From: Terriglobia bacterium | Lineage (GTDB): Bacteria; Acidobacteriota; Terriglobia; Bryobacterales; Bryobacteraceae | DNA: 64,000 bases | Assembly (NCBI GenBank): GCA_021324615.1 | Contig: JAJPIT010000063.1 | Span: forward strand, 1-64,000 | Reading direction: 5' to 3' | Shown: piece by piece, positions 46,401-55,594 of the stretch | Layout: each line of letters starts with the position of its first letter | Position numbering within the stretch: the stretch's first letter is position 1 | Translations under genes and position numbers: made by a program | Notes under the pieces: generated by a model | Database searches by the model: none | What the model was told of the DNA's origin: nothing | What the model saw: only the letters and a program-made list of their open reading frames with translations

Positions 46401-47149
46401 GACTCCCGCCGCAGCGCTTCCACCGTGAACAGATCCTCTTTGAGCGGAACATCGTATTCCAGCTTGTCGAATTTGAGGATCGTCCGGCTCTTGCGCTTCA
46501 CATCGAGCACTTCGGTGGTGCGCGCGGTCCAGATGCCGCGCACCTGCTCGAAATCGCGGTAATCGATCACGCGCGCCAGGCCCGCTTTGTTGTACATTTC
46601 CGCCCTGGTGATCGTGTAATTGCTCTTATCGATCCACAAATACGAATAAGTATATTGCGACGGCTTGCGCGGCCGTGATTCGATCTTCCACTGGCCGCCC
46701 TCATCGGGCAACAGTTTGTAATCGAACTGGTTCACATCGCGCTCCTCCAGATCCTCGAAGCTGAAATCGGTGCCGAAAAAGCGCGTGGAGCGGTCCTGCA
46801 GCGCGATTCGCTGCTCGCGTCCGATCGCCGGACGCCACATCCATTGGTCGCTGGCGCGATCCGGATGATTCACGATCAGCAGCGCGACTCCCTTCACCTC
46901 CGGCGGCGCCGTGAAGCGGAGCAGAGCCTTGCTCTGCCCAAACGAGCCGAGCCGTTCAAACACCCAGCGCTTCGTCGCAATGCGGTTTTCCGCGCCGATC
47001 ACCTGCAAGGTCCCCTCGTAGCGCTGCGAGGCCGATTGCGCCCGCTTCTGCGCCTCTTCCACAATCCGCCGCGCATCCTCGGCCCGGGCCGCAACTGCGG
47101 CAACCAGCGCCGCGATCGCCAGGCGTTGCGCCATCCATCGGTTATTCAT
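46397..47149 (-). CDS. Outer-membrane lipoprotein-sorting (LolA-like) protein
   Basis: The 250-residue protein has a signal peptide (MNNRWMAQRLAIAALVAAVA ending AARAEDA). Its LolA-like beta-half-barrel includes ALLRFTAPPEVKGVALLIVN, MWRPAIGREQRIALQDRSTR, FSFEDLEER and YSYLWIDKSNYTITRAEMYN. Family members carry lipid or lipoprotein cargo across the periplasm. Its start overlaps the permease stop by eight bases. Confidence 0.87.
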   Translation of the reverse strand: MNNRWMAQRLAIAALVAAVAARAEDARRIVEEAQKRAQSASQRYEGTLQVIGAENRIATKRWVFERLGSFGQSKALLRFTAPPEVKGVALLIVNHPDRASDQWMWRPAIGREQRIALQDRSTRFFGTDFSFEDLEERDVNQFDYKLLPDEGGQWKIESRPRKPSQYTYSYLWIDKSNYTITRAEMYNKAGLARVIDYRDFEQVRGIWTARTTEVLDVKRKSRTILKFDKLEYDVPLKEDLFTVEALRRES

Positions 47150-49682
47150 ATTCCAAAGCCTCCACCAGCGATCCCCGCACCGCGCTTTCTCCCGGCGCCA
47201 GCGCCGCCAGAAATGCGGCGCCCAGAATCGCCGGAACCAGCGCCAGCGCCACCGGAAACGGATACGCGTAGCCGATATCGATGCCGATCAGGTCCCGCCG
47301 CGCGATCTCCAGGGTGTAATAAAGCTGCGCCGCGCCCAGCGAAAGCCCCAACACCAGGCCGATGGCGCCGATGCCGAGCGCTTCCATCCACACCGTCTGC
47401 CGGATCTGGCGGCGCATGCCGCCGGCCGCCCGCAGCACGCCGATCTCGCGGCGCCGGTCGAGGATCGATACCGTCAGCGCGTTCACGATTCCCAGCACCG
47501 CCACCAGCACCGCCACCGCGATCTGGATGTAGGTCAATCCGAACCACTGGTCGGTCACGCGGATCACGTAGCTCCGCAGATCGCTGTTGGTCAATACGAA
47601 CAGCCGCCGCTGCGCGCCGTAGGCCGCCAGGATTCTCTGCCGCACCGCCGCGCCGCTTGCCCCCGGCTTCAGATAAATGCGGAACACATTCGCCGCGTCG
47701 TCGTGCCAATAGCGGGAGAACATCTCCCGCGACAGCAGAATGCTGCCCTGTTGATCGGAAAAATCGCGCACCACCCCCACCACCGGCAGCCGCAGTATCC
47801 CCTCCGGCGCGGCAATCTCGATCATCTCGCCGTATCGCACGCCGTGCAGACGGGCGTAGTTTTCGCTCAGAATCACGCCTTCGCCCGCCGCCGCCCGGCG
47901 GTACATCCGCTCCGCATCGCCGGCCACCGCCGGCAGCCGCGCCCGCCGCGCCAGCGATTCGATATCGGCCGCCACCAGCATCACCGGCGCGTTCTTCACC
48001 ATCACCCGCACGCTGCGCATCGGCTGCACCTCGGCCACCCCTTCGATCTTCCGCAATCCGCCGGCCAGCGACGCCGGAAAAACAAAACTGCGCGCAGTCG
48101 CGCTCTCCGCCGTCGTCACGAACAGATCCGGGTTTAAAGCGATGCGCATCCATTCGGAAATCGAGCGGTAGCTGGACCGCGCCAGCCCGCCCAGCGAAAT
48201 CACCAGCGCCAGCGACAACATCAGCGCCGCCACCGTCCCCGAACTGCGCCGCGGGCTTTGAATCAGGCTGTCGGCCGCCAGCGCGCCTTCCACCGGCCGG
48301 ATCCGCTTCCACACCGGCCGCAGCCATTTCGAAACCCGAAGCGAAAGCGACGGCGCCAGCAGCACCGCGGCCATCACCGCCAGCAAATATCCCGCGTAAA
48401 AAACCGGCGTGTAGCGGTTGAGCATCAGCGCCAGAATCGAGAGCGCCGCGCACGCCATCGCCCATTTTCTTCTGGTTCGATTTTCACCCTCGCCGGGCGA
48501 AAGATAGCTCCCCTTTTGCAGCGCCTTCACCGGATCCACCATCGCCGCCGCCCGCGCCGGAATCAGCCCGGCGGTCAAGCTGGTGGCCAGGCCCATCACG
48601 ATCGCTGCGCCGGCGATCCACGGCGCCACTTCGATGCTCGCGGCGCTTTGCGCCACTCCGTAAACTTCTTCAAGCAGCCCTCCGATGTAGCCGGTCATGG
48701 CCCGCGCCGTCAGCGCTCCGAAAACCAACCCGGCCAGCGTTCCGGCCAGGCCGGTAATCGCACTCTCGCCTAAAAACAGCGCGCCAATCTGCCCGCGCGT
48801 GGCGCCCAGCGCGCGCAGAATGCCGATCTCCGCGCGCCGCTGCGTCACCGCCGTCGCAAACGTGTTGTAGATGATGAACATCCCGATGAACAGCGCGAAC
48901 ACGCTGGTGATGTCGGAGCCTAATTCGTAGATCCGCGAGGTCGCCTCGAACTCCTCGCCGCGCGAGCTGGGCGGCTCGATCTGAAACCCCGGCCCGAGGG
49001 CGGCGCGCAGCTTGGCGATCCCTTCAGCCAGCGTTACGCCCTCCCGCAGCGCGACGTCGATCCGGTCGAACTTCCGCCCCCGTCCGAAAACTTTCTGCGC
49101 CGCGTAAATATCCATAATCGCGATGTTGCCGCCGAAGGCGCTGGCCAGCCCGCCCGGCTTCATGATCCCCCGCACCACGAAAACACGCTCGCCCTCCATG
49201 GTCCGCAGCGGGATGCGGCTGTTGATCGTCAGATTGCGCTCCGCCGCGAACGTCTTGGTCACCATCAGCGAATCCGGCTGCGCCAGAAACACCAGCGGAT
49301 CGTCGATCGATTCGTCGGCGCCCTCCAGGTCGTAATTGCGCAGATTGCGGTCCCCCAGCATGTCCACGCCTAAAATCAGCAGGTTGCCCCGGTCCGTGGA
49401 CACCGCCGCCTCGATCACCGGCGCCGCCGCCCGCACCTCCGCCACGTTCTGCACCCGCTCCAGCACCTCTTCGTCGAAGCCCGGCTCCCCCGCCGAGATC
49501 TGAAGCTGCGTCCGGCCGGCGATGCGGTCGATGGTCGAACGGAACGCGGCGAGCACGCTCTGGTTGGCCGTGTGCATCGCCACAAATACGCCCACGCCGA
49601 GCATGATCCCGGCGGTGGTCAACAAAATCCGCGACAAATGTTTCCGGGCGTACGGCCAACTGATCAGACGCAGCAGAATCAC
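47142..49682 (-). CDS. ABC transporter permease, FtsX/MacB-like
   Basis: The 846-residue protein has two FtsX cores. It shows a membrane helix near the N-terminus, a large periplasmic domain (MTKTFAAERNLTINSRIPLR), three helices (including VFALFIGMFIIYNTFA), a further domain, and a second set of helices near the end (GLTYIQIAVAVLVAVLGIVN, ALGIGAIGLVLGLSLGAAQL). It works with the ATPase upstream, like LolCDE or MacB. The start overlaps the ATPase stop (ATGA). Confidence 0.92.
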   Translation of the reverse strand: MILLRLISWPYARKHLSRILLTTAGIMLGVGVFVAMHTANQSVLAAFRSTIDRIAGRTQLQISAGEPGFDEEVLERVQNVAEVRAAAPVIEAAVSTDRGNLLILGVDMLGDRNLRNYDLEGADESIDDPLVFLAQPDSLMVTKTFAAERNLTINSRIPLRTMEGERVFVVRGIMKPGGLASAFGGNIAIMDIYAAQKVFGRGRKFDRIDVALREGVTLAEGIAKLRAALGPGFQIEPPSSRGEEFEATSRIYELGSDITSVFALFIGMFIIYNTFATAVTQRRAEIGILRALGATRGQIGALFLGESAITGLAGTLAGLVFGALTARAMTGYIGGLLEEVYGVAQSAASIEVAPWIAGAAIVMGLATSLTAGLIPARAAAMVDPVKALQKGSYLSPGEGENRTRRKWAMACAALSILALMLNRYTPVFYAGYLLAVMAAVLLAPSLSLRVSKWLRPVWKRIRPVEGALAADSLIQSPRRSSGTVAALMLSLALVISLGGLARSSYRSISEWMRIALNPDLFVTTAESATARSFVFPASLAGGLRKIEGVAEVQPMRSVRVMVKNAPVMLVAADIESLARRARLPAVAGDAERMYRRAAAGEGVILSENYARLHGVRYGEMIEIAAPEGILRLPVVGVVRDFSDQQGSILLSREMFSRYWHDDAANVFRIYLKPGASGAAVRQRILAAYGAQRRLFVLTNSDLRSYVIRVTDQWFGLTYIQIAVAVLVAVLGIVNALTVSILDRRREIGVLRAAGGMRRQIRQTVWMEALGIGAIGLVLGLSLGAAQLYYTLEIARRDLIGIDIGYAYPFPVALALVPAILGAAFLAALAPGESAVRGSLVEALEYE

Positions 49683-50371
49683 CGGCGCACATCCTCTACG
49701 ATGCGGCCGTCGCGGATGTGAATCGTCCGCGCGCAGCTCCCGGCCACCGCCGCGTCGTGCGTCACAATCAGAATCGTCGAGCCCAGCCGCTCGTGCAGAT
49801 CCCGGATCAGCCGCAGAATCTCGCCGCCGGTGGCGCTGTCCAGATTCCCGGTCGGCTCGTCGGCCAGCAGAACCGGCGGAAATACGCTCAGCGCCCGCGC
49901 GATCGCCACCCGCTGCCGCTCACCCCCGGAGAGCTCGTCCGGCAGGTGGTCCAGCCGCCCGCCCAGCTTCACCAGATCCAGCAGCTCGCGCGCCCGCTGC
50001 TCCGTCTTCTTCCGCGGCCACCCCCGCAGATGCAGCGGAAGCGAGACGTTTTCCAGGCAGGTGAGCGTCGGCAGCAGATGGAAAAACTGAAAAATGAATC
50101 CGATCTTGTCCCGGCGCACCCGCGTCAGGCCGTCGTCGTCCAACTGCGACAGCGCCGCCCCGTCGATCTCGATCTCGCCCGCGCTGGGGCGGTCCAGCCC
50201 CCCGATCAGGTTCAGCAAGGTGGATTTGCCCGAGCCCGATGGCCCCACGATCGAAACCATCTCCCCGCGCCCGATCGAAAGATCCACCCCCTCCAGCGCC
50301 GTCACCCGGCGCTTGCCGTCAAACTGCTTACTAACTCCCCGGAGTTGGATCACCGCCCTAAGTTCCATCAT
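49679..50371 (-). CDS. ABC transporter ATP-binding protein, LolD/MacB type
   Basis: The 230-residue protein has Walker A GPSGSGKSTLLNLIGG, signature LSGGERQRVAIARAL, Walker B VLLADEPTGNLD and the H-loop VTHD. It powers the permease encoded next, with which it overlaps by four bases. It heads the four-gene module. Confidence 0.96.
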   Translation of the reverse strand: MMELRAVIQLRGVSKQFDGKRRVTALEGVDLSIGRGEMVSIVGPSGSGKSTLLNLIGGLDRPSAGEIEIDGAALSQLDDDGLTRVRRDKIGFIFQFFHLLPTLTCLENVSLPLHLRGWPRKKTEQRARELLDLVKLGGRLDHLPDELSGGERQRVAIARALSVFPPVLLADEPTGNLDSATGGEILRLIRDLHERLGSTILIVTHDAAVAGSCARTIHIRDGRIVEDVRR

Positions 50372-50775
50372 GCGTCATTCCGGACCGGCCTCGCGCGCCG
50401 GAGCTCCCCGCACGGCAATCCGGCTCAGGTGCTCACCCTCGTTACAAATCCCATCTCCCTCCAAATCTGTGACTTGCCCGCTAAGGTAACAAGCGCGGGC
50501 GGCTAGGGCCCTTTCCCGATTCAGAGTACCCGCCTGAATCGCTACCATCGACCCTGTGACTTAAACGCGCGCCGCTGTTGCTCGCCGTAGTTGTTGTGGT
50601 TGCTGTTCCCTTCTTCAGAAGTTCCTGAGCACCCCCGGACGCGGCGATCCGGCGAATCATTTTTCAGTTCGGACGGTAACTCGAAAATCTCGCGGCTCGG
50701 CCTCGCACGGCATTGGTGTGTCGGGACGGCGGGCATCGCGCGCGCGGACTTTTCCATTCACGAGGTGCATCACAG
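50372..50775. other. Intergenic 404 bases, no gene seen
   Basis: The region lies between the divergent ABC ATPase and DUF4091 genes and presumably holds both promoters. I see no RNA gene, repeat or conserved coding frame. Confidence 0.6.
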
Positions 50776-52467
50776 GTGTTTCCTAAAGGACTGATCTTCC
50801 GCTCTCTGCTCCTGCTGGCCGGCGCGCTGCCCATGTTCGCGCAAAGTGGACCGGCGGTGTGGACCGTGCCCAGCCTGCGCCGCGTCGGCATGTTCGACGC
50901 CCCCGGCTACGCCCCCCAGGCGCAGCTTTACTCCGCCCAGAACGCCTACACCGCGTTTCAGATCGCGGTAAACGGCGGACCCGGCGGCCTGGCCAACGTC
51001 AACCTCGCACTCTCCGATCTGCAAGGACCCGGCATCATTTCCGCCTCCAGCTATAACCCCTACGTCGAAGGCTATGTCTACGTCAACCAGAGCAGCCCCA
51101 ACTGGGGCGGATCCAATCAGCCCCTCGGCGCGGGCTGGTACGCCGATTCCCTCATCCCCTTCAAGGATCCGGCCACCGGCGCGCCGCTCAACAACCAGGC
51201 CGCCGGCGGAGTGCCCATCACCGTTCCTCCCGGCCAAAACCGCGTCTTTTGGGTGGACCTGCTGGTCCCGCAAGGCGCACCGCCCGGACAATATTCCGGC
51301 ACGTTCACCGTCACCAGCAGCCAGGGCGCCTTCACCGGCAACATCTCGCTCACCGTCTGGAATTTCGCCCTGCCGGCCACCCCCAGCTTCAAATCCGCGT
51401 TCCTGTTCTGGACCTCCGGAAATTTGGCCTCCCAGGAAGAACTCATCCGCCATCGCCTGATGCCCGCCACCGTCAGCCCCGCCGATGAGCAAACGCTCAT
51501 GGCCATGGGTCTCAACGCCGCCGGCGTCGGTCCCTTCAGCGGCGCCAGCGCCGGCGACTGCAATATGTCTGCCCCCCCGTCGGTCGAACAGTTCCGCGCC
51601 TCCGCCGCAGCCCAGCAGCCCGGCCTGTTCCTCTACGATTACAGTGCCGACGAGATCACCGGCTGCACCAATCTCTTCGGATCCATCGTGGCCTGGGCCC
51701 GGAATATGCACGCCGCCGGAATCAATAACCTGGTCACCATGGCCCCCACTCCGGCCCTGTTCAACGACGGCACCGGCACCGGCCGCAGCGCCGTGGACAT
51801 CTGGGTGATGCTGCCGCTCGAATACGACGCCAACCTCGGAAACGTGCAGCAGGCCCTCGCCAAGGGCGATCAGGCCTGGTCCTATAACACCCTGGTGCAG
51901 GACTCCTACTCGCCCAAATGGGAGATCGACTTCGATCCCATCAACTTCCGCATCCAGCCCGGTTTCCTCAGCCAGAGCCTCGGCTTGACCGGTTTGCTTT
52001 ACTGGCGGGTCGACGATTTCACCTCTAATCCATGGTCGAATCCGAATAACCAGGGATGGTTCAGCTCCAACAATTATCCCGGCGAAGGCATGCTCGTCTA
52101 TCCCGGCGCCAACGTCGGACTCAACCAAGTTGTTCCCTCCATGCGCCTCAAGTGGATTCGCGACGGCGTTGAGGATTATGAATACCTGCAAATCCTGAAG
52201 CAATCGAATCCCGCGCTGGCGACGCAGATCGCCAATTCGGTGGGCGCGAGCTGGTCCAACTGGACGCGCGACGCCAACGCCATCGAACAGGCTCGCATTC
52301 AAGCCGGCAACGCCATCCAGGCCGCAGTCGGCGCACCCGCCGCCGCGCCGGCGCCCACCCCGGTTTCCACCCCGGCTCCCACCGCGCCCCCCACGCCGGT
52401 TCCCGCACCGGCCCCGCCGCCCTCCTGCACCACCTTGTTGTGGATCCTCGGCCGCTGCGTCCCTTAA
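50776..52467 (+). CDS. DUF4091-family exported protein (glycoside-hydrolase-like)
   Basis: From GTG at 50776 the protein has 563 residues with a signal peptide (FPKGLIFRSLLLLAGALPMF). It has an N-terminal beta domain (VFWVDLLVPQGAPPGQYSGT), a TIM-barrel-like part, and the conserved DUF4091 segment SMRLKWIRDGVEDYEYLQIL. A Pro/Ala/Thr-rich linker and a short Cys-containing end follow. DUF4091 is related to glycoside hydrolase family 123 (beta-N-acetylgalactosaminidases), but the substrate is unproven. The start codon is uncertain; a TTG at 50713 also opens the frame. Confidence 0.8.
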   Translation: MFPKGLIFRSLLLLAGALPMFAQSGPAVWTVPSLRRVGMFDAPGYAPQAQLYSAQNAYTAFQIAVNGGPGGLANVNLALSDLQGPGIISASSYNPYVEGYVYVNQSSPNWGGSNQPLGAGWYADSLIPFKDPATGAPLNNQAAGGVPITVPPGQNRVFWVDLLVPQGAPPGQYSGTFTVTSSQGAFTGNISLTVWNFALPATPSFKSAFLFWTSGNLASQEELIRHRLMPATVSPADEQTLMAMGLNAAGVGPFSGASAGDCNMSAPPSVEQFRASAAAQQPGLFLYDYSADEITGCTNLFGSIVAWARNMHAAGINNLVTMAPTPALFNDGTGTGRSAVDIWVMLPLEYDANLGNVQQALAKGDQAWSYNTLVQDSYSPKWEIDFDPINFRIQPGFLSQSLGLTGLLYWRVDDFTSNPWSNPNNQGWFSSNNYPGEGMLVYPGANVGLNQVVPSMRLKWIRDGVEDYEYLQILKQSNPALATQIANSVGASWSNWTRDANAIEQARIQAGNAIQAAVGAPAAAPAPTPVSTPAPTAPPTPVPAPAPPPSCTTLLWILGRCVP

Positions 52468-52559
52468 ACCGCCGCCGCCCGGTCCGCGCGGGGCCAAAGA
52501 CCGGGAGCTCCGCGCGGGCCTGCCGCGGATTCACCCCGCGCGGCTCCGGCCTTCCCCAC

Positions 52560-53894
52560 CTACACAAGCGCCACCTGCGCTTCGCTGGGCTCCGCTCAAC
52601 AATACCAGGGCTCATCCAGATAAGGAACCGCGGCGCGCGGCGTCAGATCGAAGTTGTCCAGCGGCATCGACACCAGCGACGCGACCTCCCGGAAAATTTC
52701 GGCCCGCGAACGATTCTCCTTCTGGAGCCTCGCCACCGTTTCAAACGCCCGCCTGCCCAGCGCGTCCACCTCTGCATCGCGATGCTTCCACGGATACACC
52801 AGCGACTTTGCGTCGAACGGCCCCACCTCCAGATCCGGCAGCTCCAATAACCTCGACCCCGGCGTCACCAGCAGCCGCAAAACCAACTGCACCGGGGCCA
52901 CGTTCTCCACCAGTCCCAACTCCGCGATGGTGCGCAGGAAATCGCGGTAGCCTTCGATCGTCGTCCACGGTGTGAAGGCGATGAACGTCGGCTGAAGCGT
53001 CAGGCCGGCGGCGCGCGTCAGCGCCACGGCTTCCAGAAAATCGCGGCGCGTGTGATTTTTTTCCAGCCGCGCCAGCACCTCGTCGTCCAGCGATTCGGCC
53101 GCGCTGGTGACGAACGCGCATCCGGTCTCGCGCAGCGTATCCAGCAGCTTGCGGTGCCGCAGCAGATGCTCGATCTTGATCGTGGCGTCGTAGCTCACGC
53201 CGGGAAACTCCCGGTGCAGCGCGGTCACGATGCGGATCGCGTGAGCCGGACCGTTGAAAAAGTCCGGATCGCCGAACGTCACATGCCCGGCGCCCCCGGC
53301 CACCTGCTGGCGGATATCGGCCAGCACCACCTCCGCGTCCACCACGCGGAATCTCCCCTGATATACCGGTACGACCGGGCAGTGCCGGCACAGATGTTTG
53401 CAGCCGCGCGAAGCCTCGGTGTAGGCCGCCCGCTTCTTCTCGCCGCCACTCACCAGCATCGCGTAGCGCCCTCTCCGGTCCCTCCGCTCCGGCGTCCGGA
53501 AGCGCAGCCGGTCCAGGCAAATCCTTTCCGCCGCTTCTCCGCGCGCCAGCTTCACCAGCGAGGACTCAAATTCGCCGCCCGCCACCGCCTCCACCCCCAA
53601 CTCCCGCAGCAGCGCTTCATTCAGCGGCGCGTACAAACCATAGGCCACCAGCCGCGCGCCCGGATTCAGCCCCTTCACGCGCCCGATCACCGGCGCCGCC
53701 AGCCGCGTCGCCGTGTGCATCGGCAGATAAAACGCGATCATCTCCGCCTCGCGGATCGCCCCTTCCTCCATCCCTTCCACCGCCAGATCCAGCACGCGCA
53801 CCTGGTGCCCTTCCTCTTCCAGCCAGGCGCGCGGCGACGCCAGCCCGAACGGATCGTGCCCCAGCTCGTAGGTGGAAATCAGAACGATCTTCAT
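52560..53894 (-). CDS. CUAEP-tail radical SAM selenoprotein
   Basis: The radical-SAM motif is CKHLCRHC (C165, C169, C172) after a Rossmann-like, B12-binding-type N-terminal domain (MKIVLISTYELGHDPFGLAS, LVAYGLYAPLNEALLRELGV). Reading to the first stop gives 432 residues ending DEPWYC, with TGA at 52596-52598. The next codons are Ala-Glu-Pro-Ser and the frame continues to TAG at 52560, so the tail is Cys-Sec-Ala-Glu-Pro. Radical SAM proteins with a CUAEP or CCAEP tail are a known family. A hairpin with loop AGGUG lies in the right place downstream (52566-52582). The function of the family is not established. Expression needs SelA/B/C/D, not in the window. It is convergent with the DUF4091 gene. 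Confidence 0.87.
52566..52582 (-). promoter_or_regulatory. Bacterial SECIS-like hairpin
   Basis: On the minus strand AAGCGC-AGGTG-GCGCTT forms a perfect six-base stem with a five-base loop starting 20 bases after the UGA. The loop contains GGU; the E. coli fdhF SECIS has loop AGGUCU, with the G and U that SelB recognises. It lies within coding sequence, as bacterial SECIS elements do. Confidence 0.75.
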
Positions 53895-53926
53895 TGCCCC
53901 GCTCCACTCCAGGCTACCCTTAAGGA

Positions 53927-54751
53927 ATGCGGCGTGTCGCCTCCTGGCTCGGGCCCACCTTGCGCTACTGGATGCAGACCGAGGTCCACGTCTACGCCTT
54001 TTCCGTCGCCGCCAACGTGCTGCTCTCGTTCTACCCCTTCCTGATCGTCCTGATGTCGCTTTCCCGCCTGTTCTTCGATGAGCGAACCACCATCGCCACC
54101 ATCCAGCTCGCCTTGCGCGACTATTTCCCCGACTCCTTCACCAATTTCCTCTATACCAAGGGCCAGCACGAAAACCTCCCGCCTCACCGCTCCGTCGAGC
54201 TCGCCTCCATCGTCCTGCTGCTGTTCACCGCCAACGGAATCTTCGAGCCGCTCGAAGTCGCCCTCAACCGCGTCTGGGGCATCCGCCAGAACCGCAGCTT
54301 CTTCCGCAACCAGCTCGTCAGCCTGGCCCTCATCTTCGCCTGCGGAACCCTGGCCCTGGCCTCCATGGCCCTCACTGCCCTCAATCGCCCCTGGGCCGGA
54401 CGCTTCCTCGCGCTCGACTCGCTGTTCTTTAAGATGGCCGCCCTGCCCATGGCCGTGCTGGTTCTGTTCCTGGTCTACTATTTCCTGCCCAACGGCCGTC
54501 CGCCGCTGCACCGCGTCGTCGCCGCCGCCGCCGCCGTCGGCATCCTGCTGGAAGTCATGAAATATTTCAATAAGCTTTGGTGGCCGTGGTTCCAGCGCAA
54601 ACTGGAAGCCGAATACCGCGTCTTTCAATACTCCGTCGCGCTCATCTTCCTCGGATTCCTCGCCGCCATGCTGGTGCTCGCCGGCGCCGAATGGGCCGCC
54701 CGCGGCCAATCCCTCCCCGGACGCCAGGACAAGGACAACGCCCATGTCTGA
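53927..54751 (+). CDS. YihY/BrkB-family inner-membrane protein
   Basis: The 274-residue protein has six membrane helices. It includes YAFSVAANVLLSFYPFLIVL, LLFTANGIFEPLEVALNRVW, MAVLVLFLVYYFLPNGRPPL and YSVALIFLGFLAAMLVLAGA. It matches UPF0761/YihY, often called a ribonuclease BN by old error. The cellular role is unclear. It is followed by an SDR gene that overlaps its end by eight bases. Confidence 0.87.
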   Translation: MRRVASWLGPTLRYWMQTEVHVYAFSVAANVLLSFYPFLIVLMSLSRLFFDERTTIATIQLALRDYFPDSFTNFLYTKGQHENLPPHRSVELASIVLLLFTANGIFEPLEVALNRVWGIRQNRSFFRNQLVSLALIFACGTLALASMALTALNRPWAGRFLALDSLFFKMAALPMAVLVLFLVYYFLPNGRPPLHRVVAAAAAVGILLEVMKYFNKLWWPWFQRKLEAEYRVFQYSVALIFLGFLAAMLVLAGAEWAARGQSLPGRQDKDNAHV

Positions 54752-55550
54752 GCGCCCGCTGGCCGTCATCACCGGAGCTTCCGCCGGCATCGTCGCGGCC
54801 TTCGCCCGCAAGCTCGCCCAGCGCGGCTACGACCTGCTGCTGATCGCCCGCCGCCAGGATCGCCTCCGCGCCCTCGCCGCCGAGCTCGCCGAATCCTATC
54901 ACATCGGCGCCTCTGCCATGCCGGCCGATCTCTCCACCGATGACGATCTGGAGCGCATCGCCGGGTGCGTTCAAAACGCGCCGCGCCTTCGCCTCCTCGT
55001 CAATAACGCCGGTTTCGGCACCATGGGTTTCTTCCACGAAGCCAGCGTGCAAAGCCAGATGCAGATGCACCGCCTCCACGTCCTGGCCATCGCCCGCCTG
55101 ACCCACGCCGCACTGGCGAATATGACGGAGCGCCGCGCCGGCGCCGTCATCAACGTATCCTCGGTCGCCGCTTTCATGATCGGCGCCGGAAACGTCAGCT
55201 ATTGCGCCACCAAAGCCTGGATCAACGCCTTCACCCAGGGGCTCGCCCTGGAGCTGCGCGCCAGAAAATCCCCCGTCAAAGTCCAGGCCCTCTGCCCCGG
55301 CTTCACGCTCTCGGAATTTCACGACGTCCTCGGCATGGACCGCGCCGGCGTGCCAGAATCGTTCTGGCTCACCGCCGATTTCGTCGCCGAGCAGTCCCTG
55401 CTCGGCTTGGAAGCCGGCCGCCTCTTCGTCATCCCCGGCCTGCGCTATAAAATCACCGTCCTCGCCCTGCGCTGGCTCCCGGATCCGGCTCTTCGCCGCC
55501 TGGCCCTGCTGCTGTCCCGCCGCCGGCGCCCCCGCACTCCAGCACCTTAA
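54744..55550 (+). CDS. Short-chain dehydrogenase/reductase
   Basis: The 268-residue SDR has VITGASAGIVAAFARKLAQR at the cofactor loop, where the usual last Gly of GxxxGxG is Val. It also has LLVNNAGFGTMGFF and the catalytic Ser and Tyr-x-x-x-Lys in NVSSVAAFMIGAGNVSYCAT. It resembles the DltE/YqjQ-type SDRs with a C-terminal hydrophobic extension (LALRWLPDPALRRLALLLSR). Substrate unknown. It overlaps yihY by eight bases. Confidence 0.87.
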   Translation: MSERPLAVITGASAGIVAAFARKLAQRGYDLLLIARRQDRLRALAAELAESYHIGASAMPADLSTDDDLERIAGCVQNAPRLRLLVNNAGFGTMGFFHEASVQSQMQMHRLHVLAIARLTHAALANMTERRAGAVINVSSVAAFMIGAGNVSYCATKAWINAFTQGLALELRARKSPVKVQALCPGFTLSEFHDVLGMDRAGVPESFWLTADFVAEQSLLGLEAGRLFVIPGLRYKITVLALRWLPDPALRRLALLLSRRRRPRTPAP

Positions 55551-55594
55551 ACCCGGTCCAAACGAATCGGCGAAAGATGATTTAATAGAGAACT

